A DNA stretch of 64,000 nucleotides, from NCBI RefSeq assembly GCF_024399315.1, contig NZ_CP075170.1, positions 4,154,001 to 4,218,000 of the forward strand, read 5' to 3'. This stretch comes from Chryseobacterium sp. MA9 (GTDB taxonomy: Bacteria > Bacteroidota > Bacteroidia > Flavobacteriales > Weeksellaceae). Below, one piece after another: positions 55,413 through 61,167 of the stretch. Position numbers and translations under genes: made by a program. Position 1 is the first letter of the stretch, and each line of letters begins with the position of its first letter. Below the pieces are notes generated by a model. The model saw nothing but the letters and a program-made list of their open reading frames with translations, was not told the DNA's origin and ran no database searches.

Positions 55413-55418
55413 CAATTT

Positions 55419-55490
55419 GTTCCATTAGCATAGAGGTGAGTGCATTCGGCTTTCTACCGAACGACAAGGGTTCGATCCCCTTATGGAATA
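55419..55490 (+). tRNA. tRNA-Glu (TTC), copy 1
   Basis: Acceptor GTTCCAT/ATGGAAT, D stem GCAT/GTGC, anticodon stem TTCGG/CCGAA with loop CTTTCTA, T stem AAGGG/CCCTT. Position 37 is T where a purine is normal. Discriminator A. Six bases separate it from tRNA-Pro. Confidence 0.8.
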
Positions 55491-55495
55491 CAAAT

Positions 55496-55569
55496 GATTT
55501 CGTAGCTCAAGTGGTTAGAGTATCGGTCTGATACACCGAAGGTTGAAGGTTCGAGTCCTTCCGAAATTA
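55496..55569 (+). tRNA. tRNA-Ile (GAT), copy 2
   Basis: Acceptor GATTTCG/CGAAATT (one G-T), D stem GCTC/GAGT, anticodon stem TCGGT/ACCGA with loop CTGATAC, T stem GAAGG/CCTTC. The anticodon and T arms match copy 1, while the acceptor differs by paired changes, so both copies keep their fold. Confidence 0.85.
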
Positions 55570-55605
55570 CAGTAACTAATTGTTAATTGTTTCAGGAGAA
55601 AAAGT

Positions 55606-55665
55606 AAAAGTTTGTCGAGAGCAGAAGATCTTTACGCCAAACACGAAAAATACAGACAGGCTTTT
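55606..55665 (+). ncRNA. Repeated structured RNA, copy 1
   Basis: Outer stem AAAAGTTTGTC / GACAGGCTTTT (11 bp with G-T pairs), extended further out by GGAGA/TCTCC. The loop begins with GAGAGCAGAAGATCTTTA, the conserved motif of all five copies. Not recognised as a known RNA family. Confidence 0.75.
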
Positions 55666-55720
55666 CTTCTCTCCGGATTAATTAAAAGTTAAGAATATCA
55701 TTTATAAATTTTTAGGTAAA

Positions 55721-55778
55721 AATAAAGTTTGTCAAGCGCAGAAGTTCTTATATCAAACAATTTTAGACAGACTTTATT
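55721..55778 (+). ncRNA. Repeated structured RNA, copy 2
   Basis: Outer stem AATAAAGTTTGTC / GACAGACTTTATT (13 bp, one T-G). Loop starts AAGCGCAGAAGTTCTTATA, the most divergent version of the motif (TTC in place of ATC). The T-rich 3' flank could also act as a weak terminator. It lies 10 bases before tRNA-Cys. Confidence 0.75.
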
Positions 55779-55788
55779 TTTTTAATCT

Positions 55789-55870
55789 GATGGTTCGCCG
55801 AAGTGGAAGAGTCGGGGCGGTCTGCAAAACCGTTGTGTAAACTGAGTGGGTTTGAATCCCATAGCCATCT
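55789..55870 (+). tRNA. tRNA-Cys (GCA) with an enlarged variable arm
   Basis: Acceptor GATGGTT/AGCCATC, D stem CCGA/TCGG, anticodon stem CGGT/ACCG with loop CTGCAAA, T stem GTGGG/CCCAT with loop TTTGAAT. T73 is the Cys discriminator. The variable region is about 12 bases (TGTGTAAACTGA), much longer than the usual 4-5, and the D arm resembles that of the tRNA-Tyr next to it. Confidence 0.8.
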
Positions 55871-55884
55871 CAAAAAAGAGAATG

Positions 55885-55923
55885 AGAGTAGAAGCAGGAA
55901 TGCAGATGAAATATCATCACTCT
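55885..55923 (+). other. Three-helix fold-back spacer after tRNA-Cys
   Basis: Outer stem AGAGT/ACTCT with inner hairpins GCA/TGC and GATGA/TCATC. Small but ordered as a junction. No ORF or T-run. Confidence 0.45.
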
Positions 55924-55948
55924 TAAGAAATATCCTTTATTAATAAAA

Positions 55949-56011
55949 GAAAAAGGCTGTCGAGCGCAGAAGATCTTTAGTTAAACATTCAATATAAAGA
56001 CAGACCTTTTC
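55949..56011 (+). ncRNA. Repeated structured RNA, copy 3
   Basis: Stem CTGTC/GACAG, then a bulged A, GG/CC, AAAA/TTTT and a G-C beyond. Loop begins GAGCGCAGAAGATCTTTAGT. Lies between tRNA-Cys and tRNA-Tyr. Confidence 0.75.
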
Positions 56012-56055
56012 TTTTTAAGAGGAAATGAGGAATTACTTATTGCTCATAAAAATCC

Positions 56056-56139
56056 GGAAGTACGCCGAAGTTGGAGAGTCGGGGCAGACTGTAAATCTGT
56101 TGCTTCATAGCTGAGTAGGTTCGAATCCTACTACTTCCA
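56056..56139 (+). tRNA. tRNA-Tyr (GTA)
   Basis: Class II tRNA. Acceptor GGAAGTA/TACTTCC is perfect, D stem CCGA/TCGG, anticodon stem CAGA/TCTG with loop CTGTAAA, a 15-base variable arm (TTGCTTCATAGCTGA) and T stem GTAGG/CCTAC. Discriminator A followed by CC. Normal for bacterial Tyr. Confidence 0.85.
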
Positions 56140-56144
56140 CCCAA

Positions 56145-56215
56145 CCACTGGTAATGTAATGGCAGCATGCAGGAAATGTACTCTTGTTGTTTAGGTTCGA
56201 TTCCTGATCAGTGGG
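56145..56215 (+). tRNA. tRNA-like gene with uncertain anticodon (Thr TGT?), A at position 33
   Basis: Acceptor CCACTGG/TCAGTGG (one G-T), D stem ATGT/GCAT (one T-G), anticodon stem CAGGA/TCTTG with one G-T, T stem TTAGG/CCTGA. The seven-base loop AATGTAC gives TGT at 34-36 but has A where U33 is nearly universal. A shifted reading would give GTA. Discriminator G. Degenerate or specialised. Confidence 0.6.
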
Positions 56216-56221
56216 TTAAAA

Positions 56222-56293
56222 GCTCTATTCGTCTAATGGTGAGGACGGCTGCCTTTCGAGCAGAAAATATGGGTTCGATTCCCTTATAGAGTA
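56222..56293 (+). tRNA. tRNA-Glu (TTC), copy 2
   Basis: Acceptor GCTCTAT/ATAGAGT (G-T at pair 1), D stem GTCT/GGAC, anticodon stem GCTGC/GCAGA with a G-A end mismatch and loop CTTTCGA, T stem ATGGG/CCCTT with a T-T mismatch. Discriminator A. Body unrelated to copy 1, so not a recent duplicate. Confidence 0.78.
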
Positions 56294-56298
56294 CTGGA

Positions 56299-56376
56299 TG
56301 TGAATAGCTGGTCAATATTGATATAATACCATGAAAGTTCAGATTTTTTAAAAAAATTGGCCAGTTACCATTCACA
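56299..56376 (+). other. Long fold-back spacer between tRNA-Glu and RNA copy 4
   Basis: TGTGAAT/ATTCACA (7 bp) outside and CTGGTCAAT/ATTGGCCAG (9 bp, one T-G) inside, closing a loop of about 39 bases. Same outer stem sequence as the spacer at 55081. Confidence 0.5.
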
Positions 56377-56395
56377 CAAAAAATGAAGAAAAGAG

Positions 56396-56449
56396 AAAAG
56401 GTCTGTCAAGAGCAGAAGATCTTTAGTCAATAAAAATAGACAGCCTTTT
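56396..56449 (+). ncRNA. Repeated structured RNA, copy 4
   Basis: Stem CTGTC/GACAG, a bulged T, then GG/CC and AAAA/TTTT. Loop begins AAGAGCAGAAGATCTTTAGT. Followed directly by a T-rich run. Confidence 0.75.
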
Positions 56450-56480
56450 ACTTTTTTTAAAAACAAAATACATTAGGAAA

Positions 56481-56557
56481 TGAGAAAGGTTTGTCAAGCG
56501 CAGAAGATCTTTACAAACACTAGCAGGCATAGTTTATAATAAGACAGAGCTTTCTCA
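56481..56557 (+). ncRNA. Repeated structured RNA, copy 5
   Basis: Stem TGAGAAAGGTTTGTC / GACAGAGCTTTCTCA with a single G-G mismatch. Compared with copy 2 the AATAAAG/CTTTATT part is replaced by GAGAAAG/CTTTCTC, a paired change. Loop begins AAGCGCAGAAGATCTTTACA and holds an extra AAAC/GTTT hairpin. Confidence 0.75.
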
Positions 56558-56583
56558 AACCTAGAAATGATATGAGATGAATA

Positions 56584-56624
56584 ATGAGTGATAGCCATAG
56601 ATTTTCATATTACCTATTACTCAT
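56584..56624 (+). other. Fold-back spacer before tRNA-Leu
   Basis: ATGAGTGATAG / CTATTACTCAT, 11 bp with one G-T, loop of about 19 bases. No T-run. Confidence 0.5.
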
Positions 56625-56633
56625 AAAAAAACT

Positions 56634-56709
56634 GCGGGAATGGTGGAATGGCAGACACTCTTGATTTAGGATCAAGCTTTTGGGGGTTCGAATCCCTCTT
56701 CCCGTACCA
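56634..56709 (+). tRNA. tRNA-Leu-like (TAG) with a short variable arm and encoded CCA
   Basis: Acceptor GCGGGAA/TTCCCGT (G-T at pair 1), anticodon stem CTTGA/TCAAG with loop TTTAGGA, T stem GGGGG/CCCTC. The variable region is only 5 bases (CTTTT), where bacterial tRNA-Leu has a long arm. Discriminator A, then encoded CCA. A Leu anticodon on a class I body is unusual. Confidence 0.75.
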
Positions 56710-56734
56710 AAATATAAATGATAAGCAATGAGCA

Positions 56735-56780
56735 ATAAGTAATGCTGCAGTGTGAAAATTACTAATTACCCATTACTTAT
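56735..56780 (+). other. Fold-back spacer between tRNA-Leu and tRNA-Phe
   Basis: ATAAGTAATG / CATTACTTAT perfect 10-bp stem, loop of 26 bases. Low-complexity words (AATGATAAGCAATGAGCAAT) precede it. Confidence 0.5.
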
Positions 56781-56787
56781 AAAATCC

Positions 56788-56860
56788 GGAAGAGTGGTGT
56801 AGAAGGTCTGCACGTTAGTCTGAAAAACTAAAGGTACAGGTTCAATTCCTGTCTGTTCCA
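56788..56860 (+). tRNA. tRNA-Phe (GAA)
   Basis: Acceptor GGAAGAG/CTGTTCC with one G-G mismatch, D stem GTGT/GCAC (one T-G), anticodon stem TTAGT/ACTAA with loop CTGAAAA, T stem ACAGG/CCTGT with loop TTCAATT. Discriminator A, CCA not encoded. Confidence 0.8.
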
Positions 56861-56887
56861 CAGAAACATGAATGATAAGTAATAAAC

Positions 56888-56945
56888 AATGAGTAATCAT
56901 TGATACCTGATTAATTTCTGGCATTATCATTACCAATTACTCATT
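56888..56945 (+). other. Fold-back spacer between tRNA-Phe and tRNA-Gln
   Basis: AATGAGTAAT / ATTACTCATT perfect 10-bp stem enclosing about 38 bases, which contain further weak pairing (TGATACC / GCATTATCA). Confidence 0.5.
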
Positions 56946-56956
56946 AATTTAAACCT

Positions 56957-57028
56957 TGATTCATAGTGTAATAGGCAGCACACAAGATTTTGATTCTTGT
57001 AGTTTAGGTTCGAGTCCTAATGAATTAA
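56957..57028 (+). tRNA. tRNA-Gln (TTG)
   Basis: Acceptor TGATTCA/TGAATTA (one G-T), D stem GTGT/GCAC, anticodon stem CAAGA/TCTTG with loop TTTTGAT, T stem TTAGG/CCTAA. Discriminator A, CCA not encoded. Confidence 0.82.
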
Positions 57029-57036
57029 CAGTATTT

Positions 57037-57107
57037 ACTCTGATAGTGTAATGAGAGCATCTCAGTCTCCAAAACTGATGGTATCGGTTCGAGTCCGGTT
57101 CGGAGTG
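57037..57107 (+). tRNA. tRNA-Trp (CCA anticodon)
   Basis: Acceptor ACTCTGA/TCGGAGT (one T-G), anticodon stem TCAGT/ACTGA with loop CTCCAAA, T stem ATCGG/CCGGT (one T-G). G73 fits Trp. Last tRNA of the array; the RNase H-fold gene starts 111 bases later with no terminator in between. Confidence 0.83.
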
Positions 57108-57217
57108 CAAAAGATGAATAGTCAATAGTGAATTTTGCTTCGGAAATGAATTTAAAAAAATTGATGATTCACAATTCACAAATTAATTTAAAACAAAATT
57201 TAAAACATGTAGAAAAA

Positions 57218-57703
57218 ATGGAAACGCAACAACAAACATGGCAGAATATGAACGGAAAATTTTTCCAAAACTCTATCACACAGCTGGTAGAAGAAGCCAT
57301 CATCCGCGAACAGGCCAACGGACACCGTCTGAAAGTATGTGTGGGATCAGACTCTCATGTATACGGAGATGCCATCAGCTATGCTACGGCAGTAGTATTT
57401 ATTCGTGAGGGAAAAGGAGCGTTTACCTTTATCAGAAAAGAAAGAGAAATACAGAGTATCAGTATCAAGGAGCGAATGCTTAATGAGGTTAACAAATCCG
57501 TTGAAATTGCATACGCTATCTGCTCTGTGTTGGATACTTATGGTGTGGAAATGGAGGTACACGCAGACATTAATACCGATCCGGATTTTAAATCTAATGT
57601 TGCATTAAAAGATGCAATGGGATACATTCTGGGAATGGGATATGTGTTTAAAGCAAAACCTTTCGCTTTCGCAAGTTCCAACTGTGCTGATATGATGGTG
57701 TAA
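57218..57703 (+). CDS. YkuK-type RNase H-fold protein (DUF458)
   Basis: 161 residues from the ATG at 57218 (METQQQTWQNMNGKFF); the longer frame to 57128 reads into the spacer. The core begins with VCVGSDSHVYGD (D45, first acidic residue of the fold), continues with VVFIREGKGAFTFIRKER and a second acidic site in MEVHADINTDP. This matches the YkuK/DUF458 family, predicted to have an RNase H fold and discussed in RNA-repair gene clusters. Substrate unproven. It is the first protein gene after the tRNA array and shares its strand. Confidence 0.85.
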   Translation: METQQQTWQNMNGKFFQNSITQLVEEAIIREQANGHRLKVCVGSDSHVYGDAISYATAVVFIREGKGAFTFIRKEREIQSISIKERMLNEVNKSVEIAYAICSVLDTYGVEMEVHADINTDPDFKSNVALKDAMGYILGMGYVFKAKPFAFASSNCADMMV

Positions 57704-57790
57704 AAAGATATGAAGTCAGATGCTGGAAGCTGGAAGTTTTTGACACTACAGTATAAACTTTCAGTGTTCAGCTTCTAATCAAAAAAAGTC

Positions 57791-58162
57791 ATGGAAAAAA
57801 CAAAAAGATTACTGTTTCTGGATGATATAAGATACCCAATAGAGGCTTATCATTATACAAAACAGGATATTTTCCTCAGAAGCGATTGGCATATCGTTCG
57901 GAATTACGAACAGTTTGTTAACAGAATTTTGGGAAAAGGACTTCCGGAAATGATTTCTTTTGACCATGATCTTGCCGATGAGCATTATTTCAAAAAGGAT
58001 TCCCAGGAATATGTTGAAAGAACAGGATACGACTGCGCCAAATGGCTGATAGAATATTGTATGGACAACTACTTGGACCTTCCAAAATTCTACTGTAACT
58101 CTATGAATCCTGTAGGAAAGGAAAATATTCTTAGCCTTTTAAAAAACTTTAAAAAACTGTAA
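57791..58162 (+). CDS. Cyclic-phosphate-processing receiver-like protein (cPPR type)
   Basis: 123 residues. Motifs: LLFLDDIRYP (D11, D12), MISFDHDLADEH (D58, H59, D60) and CNSMNPVGKENI. These fit the receiver-derived family proposed to act on RNA cyclic phosphates. The last motif usually reads HSxNPVG; here Asn replaces the His, so one expected catalytic residue may be changed. The stop overlaps the next start (TAATG), which supports coupled translation with the DinB-like gene. Confidence 0.75.
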   Translation: MEKTKRLLFLDDIRYPIEAYHYTKQDIFLRSDWHIVRNYEQFVNRILGKGLPEMISFDHDLADEHYFKKDSQEYVERTGYDCAKWLIEYCMDNYLDLPKFYCNSMNPVGKENILSLLKNFKKL

Positions 58163-58725
58163 TGGACATTTTTAGATATATCCAAGATATAAAAGTACAT
58201 CTGAAACTCACATTTGATGAGGTGGACGGATGGTTCAATAAAGATAAAGAAACGTTGAATTATCAACCTTCAAACGGAGGCTGGACAATTCAGCAGATTT
58301 TAGAGCACATTTATCTTACGAATTTTTATCTGCTGATCCTTATTGAAAAGGGCTCAAAAAAAGCAATGAAGAATTCTTTACATCTTGATCTGGAATCTGA
58401 AATGAAAAACTACAGATTCAATAAGGAAAGCTTTGACAAGGTAGGTGAGCATGGCGCTTTTGAATGGATACGACCGGAACATATGGAACCAAAAGGAGAA
58501 GGAAATCTGGATGAAATCAGAAACCGGATTACCCAACAATATCTTCAGTGTTTACAATATCTGGAAGTAATGAAGAATGGCGAGGGTTTCTTGTATAAAA
58601 CAACAATGACGGTGAATGAACTGGGGAAAATTAATGTATATGAATATATTTATTTTCTTTCACTCCATGCTCAAAGGCATATTACCCAGATGAAGAAAAA
58701 CGAATCAGAAATGATTAAAAACTAA
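58162..58725 (+). CDS. DinB-like metal-dependent protein
   Basis: 187 residues, four-helix DinB_2 type. Features: GGWTIQQILEHIYLTNFYLL (metal His near 47) and the C-terminal SLHAQRHITQMKK giving the two further His. Family members include thiol-dependent transferases and stress-induced proteins. Its place between two RNA-end genes is not explained. It begins at the overlapping TAATG of the cPPR gene and ends six bases before the ligase gene. Confidence 0.8.
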   Translation: MDIFRYIQDIKVHLKLTFDEVDGWFNKDKETLNYQPSNGGWTIQQILEHIYLTNFYLLILIEKGSKKAMKNSLHLDLESEMKNYRFNKESFDKVGEHGAFEWIRPEHMEPKGEGNLDEIRNRITQQYLQCLQYLEVMKNGEGFLYKTTMTVNELGKINVYEYIYFLSLHAQRHITQMKKNESEMIKN

Positions 58726-58731
58726 AACAAA

Positions 58732-59748
58732 ATGATTTTCAAAACATATAACTCTATAGAAAATGCTTACCAGGCCCGCGTGATCGAACAGATCAGGATG
58801 CAGGGTTTTGGGGACGAGGTTTTCATAGTACAGGAAAAAGTTCACGGAGCTAATTTCTCTTTCTTTACCGACGGAAAGGAAATTAAAATCGCGAAGAGAA
58901 CTGCTTTCATCGAAAAAGATGAGAAATTTTTCAATGCACATCAGATTTTGGAACGCTACAGAAAAAATGTAATAGAAGTGTTTCAAAAAGTGAAAGCCAT
59001 TTACCCGGATGTAAAAACTGTAGTAATCTACGGTGAATTGTTCGGTGGCGGTTACAAACATAATGAAGTGGAACCCGTAAAAGATGCTGTAAAAGTACAG
59101 AAAGGTATTGAATATGCCCCTTACAACGAATTTTACGCTTTCGATATCAAACTGAATGGAATTACCTATTTGGATACAGAAGTTGTCAATCAGATTTTTG
59201 AAGAGACAGGATTTTTCTATGCTAAAATTTTGTTTCAGGGAACTCTGGAAGAAGCTTTGAAATTTCCCAATGTTTTCAATTCAAAAATTCCGGCTTGGTT
59301 GGGATTACCTGAATTGGAGAACAATATGTGTGAAGGTACCATTGTGAAAACTTTAAAAACCAAATATTTTGGAAACGGTGCCAGAATCATTCTGAAAAAT
59401 AAGAATGAAAAATGGGTAGAAAAGTCCAAAATGGTTAAAAAGGAAGGTAAAACTGTTCAGAAGCAGGTCCATTTCAGTGAAAAAGCTCAGGGAATATGGG
59501 AAGAAATCCAAAAATATGCTACAGCCAACAGATTAAATAATGTGGTAAGCAAAATCGGCGAATTCGAACCTAAAATGATAGGTAAGGTAATTGGTCTTTT
59601 TTCACAGGATATTTTAGAGGATTTTCAAAAAGACTTTCCGGCAGCTTTCACAGCTATTGAAAAAGACGAGCAGAAAAGGATCAATAAAAAATTGAATTCT
59701 TTAGCAATTGATTTTATAAAAGAAGAGTTGATGACTCTTAAAGTGTAG
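58732..59748 (+). CDS. RNA ligase, T4 Rnl2 family
   Basis: 338 residues, close to the 334 of T4 Rnl2. Nucleotidyltransferase motifs appear in order: I EKVHGANFS (adenylated Lys36), Ia KRTAFI, III VVIYGELFGGGY, IIIa FYAFDI, IV CEGTIVKT and V RIILKNKNEKW. The C-terminal Rnl2 domain follows (NRLNNVVSKIGEFEPKMIGK, as in T4). It would seal 3'-OH/5'-P breaks in duplexed RNA, typically anticodon-loop nicks. It sits in the middle of the RNA-processing gene set; a terminator overlaps its stop. Confidence 0.93.
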   Translation: MIFKTYNSIENAYQARVIEQIRMQGFGDEVFIVQEKVHGANFSFFTDGKEIKIAKRTAFIEKDEKFFNAHQILERYRKNVIEVFQKVKAIYPDVKTVVIYGELFGGGYKHNEVEPVKDAVKVQKGIEYAPYNEFYAFDIKLNGITYLDTEVVNQIFEETGFFYAKILFQGTLEEALKFPNVFNSKIPAWLGLPELENNMCEGTIVKTLKTKYFGNGARIILKNKNEKWVEKSKMVKKEGKTVQKQVHFSEKAQGIWEEIQKYATANRLNNVVSKIGEFEPKMIGKVIGLFSQDILEDFQKDFPAAFTAIEKDEQKRINKKLNSLAIDFIKEELMTLKV

Positions 59749-59778
59749 TTTCGGTGATTTTTTTACCGAAACTTTTTT
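59747..59778 (+). terminator. Intrinsic terminator after the RNA ligase
   Basis: AGTTTCGGT / ACCGAAACT nine-base stem followed by T6; the stem begins in the stop codon. A second inverted pair, ACCGTAAA / TTTACGGT, lies just downstream (59789-59818) before the next gene. Confidence 0.85.
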
Positions 59779-59839
59779 ATGTATAACCTTAACCGTAAAG
59801 TAATATGATTTTTACGGTAACATTCAAACAATTAAAAAA

Positions 59840-60403
59840 ATGAAACCCAATATATTTTTTACAGCAGACCATCATTTTGGTCATGAGAATATTATAAAAT
59901 TTTCAGAAAGACCTTTCGAATCTCTGGATCATATGAATGAAGAACTCATCAAAAGATGGAACGAGAAAATTCAACCTGGTGACACAGTTTACCATTTAGG
60001 AGATATGAGTTTAGGAAAACCGGATTTTACAAAGGAAATTTTAGACAGGTTAAATGGTAATATCCATCTGATCAAAGGCAATCACGAAGGAGCTGCTTTA
60101 ACTTATCCCAAGCGGTTTGCTTCCATCAGAGATTACCATGAACTGAAAATTGATGAACCGGATCAAAATAACGGTAAACAGAAAATCATCCTTTTCCACT
60201 ACGCTATGCGTACCTGGAATGGCTCACACCGCGGTGTCTGGCAATTATACGGTCATTCACACGGAACCTTGCCGGATGATGAGATGGCACTCAGTTTTGA
60301 TGTTGGAGTAGACTGCCACAACTTTTATCCGGTTTCCTACGAGGAAGTCAAAGAAATTATGAAAAGGAAAAAATGGACACCTCCATTTGCTCCTAGAAAT
60401 TAA
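59840..60403 (+). CDS. Calcineurin-like phosphoesterase (phage-type)
   Basis: 187 residues. Metal motifs: FFTADHHFGHENII (D10, H12), VYHLGDMSLG, LIKGNHEGA, FHYAMRTW and LYGHSHGTL. This compact type is common in phages and is predicted to act on phosphodiesters or 2',3'-cyclic phosphates. Placed here it could trim RNA ends before ligation; this is inference. It has its own upstream hairpin and probably its own expression control. Confidence 0.88.
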   Translation: MKPNIFFTADHHFGHENIIKFSERPFESLDHMNEELIKRWNEKIQPGDTVYHLGDMSLGKPDFTKEILDRLNGNIHLIKGNHEGAALTYPKRFASIRDYHELKIDEPDQNNGKQKIILFHYAMRTWNGSHRGVWQLYGHSHGTLPDDEMALSFDVGVDCHNFYPVSYEEVKEIMKRKKWTPPFAPRN

Positions 60404-60511
60404 ACAATGAGTAATGATTAAATGTAGAAAAAGTAAAAATGAAACTTCATTTAGTATTGAATAGCCCTCATCATACATTTTACTTTTTATATAGTACATT
60501 TTACAATAACA

Positions 60512-61054
60512 ATGAAAACAACCAATGAGATTATTATCATCGATCTGGAAGCTACGTGCTGGGAAAACGACAGAATTCCCATCGGGCAGAAGGTCGATAT
60601 TATAGAAATAGGGATTTGCAAATTAAGCTTAACATCAAAAGCAATTTCCCAAAAACAAAGTATTTATGTAATTCCCGAAAGATCAGAAATCAACAGATTC
60701 TGCACAAAACTGACCGGAATTACCCCACAGCTGATAGAAGAAAAAGGAATCTATTTTGAGGAAGCCTGTGAAATGATTAGGGATCAGTACCATTCTGCAC
60801 CGCTTACCTGGGCAGGATATGGAAACTTCGACGGAGAGCAGATCATAGAACAATGTGATTGGCTCGGTATAAAAAATCCTTTTTCAGAAAATTATCTGAA
60901 TGTGATGTATGAATTTAAAAGACATTTCGGACTGTATAAATCAATAGGTCTTAAAAGAGCTCTCAATTATCTGAATATGGATTTTGAAGGTACACATCAC
61001 AGCGGAGCAGATGATGCTTACAATACAGCCAGAATTTTAAGTAAGATTCTGTAA
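60512..61054 (+). CDS. ERI1-like DEDDh 3'-5' exonuclease, copy 1
   Basis: 180 residues. DEDDh motifs: IIIIDLEATCWE (D11, E13), LTWAGYGNFDGEQI (third Asp) and THHSGADDAYNTARIL (His and last Asp). The form IVDLEATCWE with GQ..D/EIIEIG matches ERI1/KapD exonucleases, which trim structured RNA 3' ends. The 108-base upstream spacer folds back (GTAGAAAAAGTAAAA against TTTTACTTTTT). Confidence 0.9.
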   Translation: MKTTNEIIIIDLEATCWENDRIPIGQKVDIIEIGICKLSLTSKAISQKQSIYVIPERSEINRFCTKLTGITPQLIEEKGIYFEEACEMIRDQYHSAPLTWAGYGNFDGEQIIEQCDWLGIKNPFSENYLNVMYEFKRHFGLYKSIGLKRALNYLNMDFEGTHHSGADDAYNTARILSKIL

Positions 61055-61167
61055 ATAGTAATTAGGCTGGAAGACTGAAGCTGGAGGCTGAAAGTAAATT
61101 AGAAACTGTAAAAACTTCCCTCTTGCCAAATCAATCTTCCACCCTTTAACAATTAAGTTTTAAACAA

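Noticed and set aside
55328..55531. 67-residue ORF across tRNA-Pro, tRNA-Glu and part of tRNA-Ile
   Set aside because: It runs through three cloverleaf genes; the tRNA folds explain the sequence.
55621..55633. AAGATCTT palindrome in the repeated RNA as a kissing-loop dimer site
   Set aside because: Copy 2 has AAGTTCTT, which is not self-complementary, so the palindrome is not a conserved trait.
54918..57107. CRISPR array or integron as explanation of the regular repeats
   Set aside because: Repeats are not identical direct repeats with uniform spacers; they fold as tRNAs or hairpins, and no cas, integrase or attC-like gene is present.
57128..57217. N-terminal extension of the YkuK-type protein
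   Set aside because: Reads through spacer DNA with repeated TTCACAATTCACAA words; the conserved protein begins at 57218.
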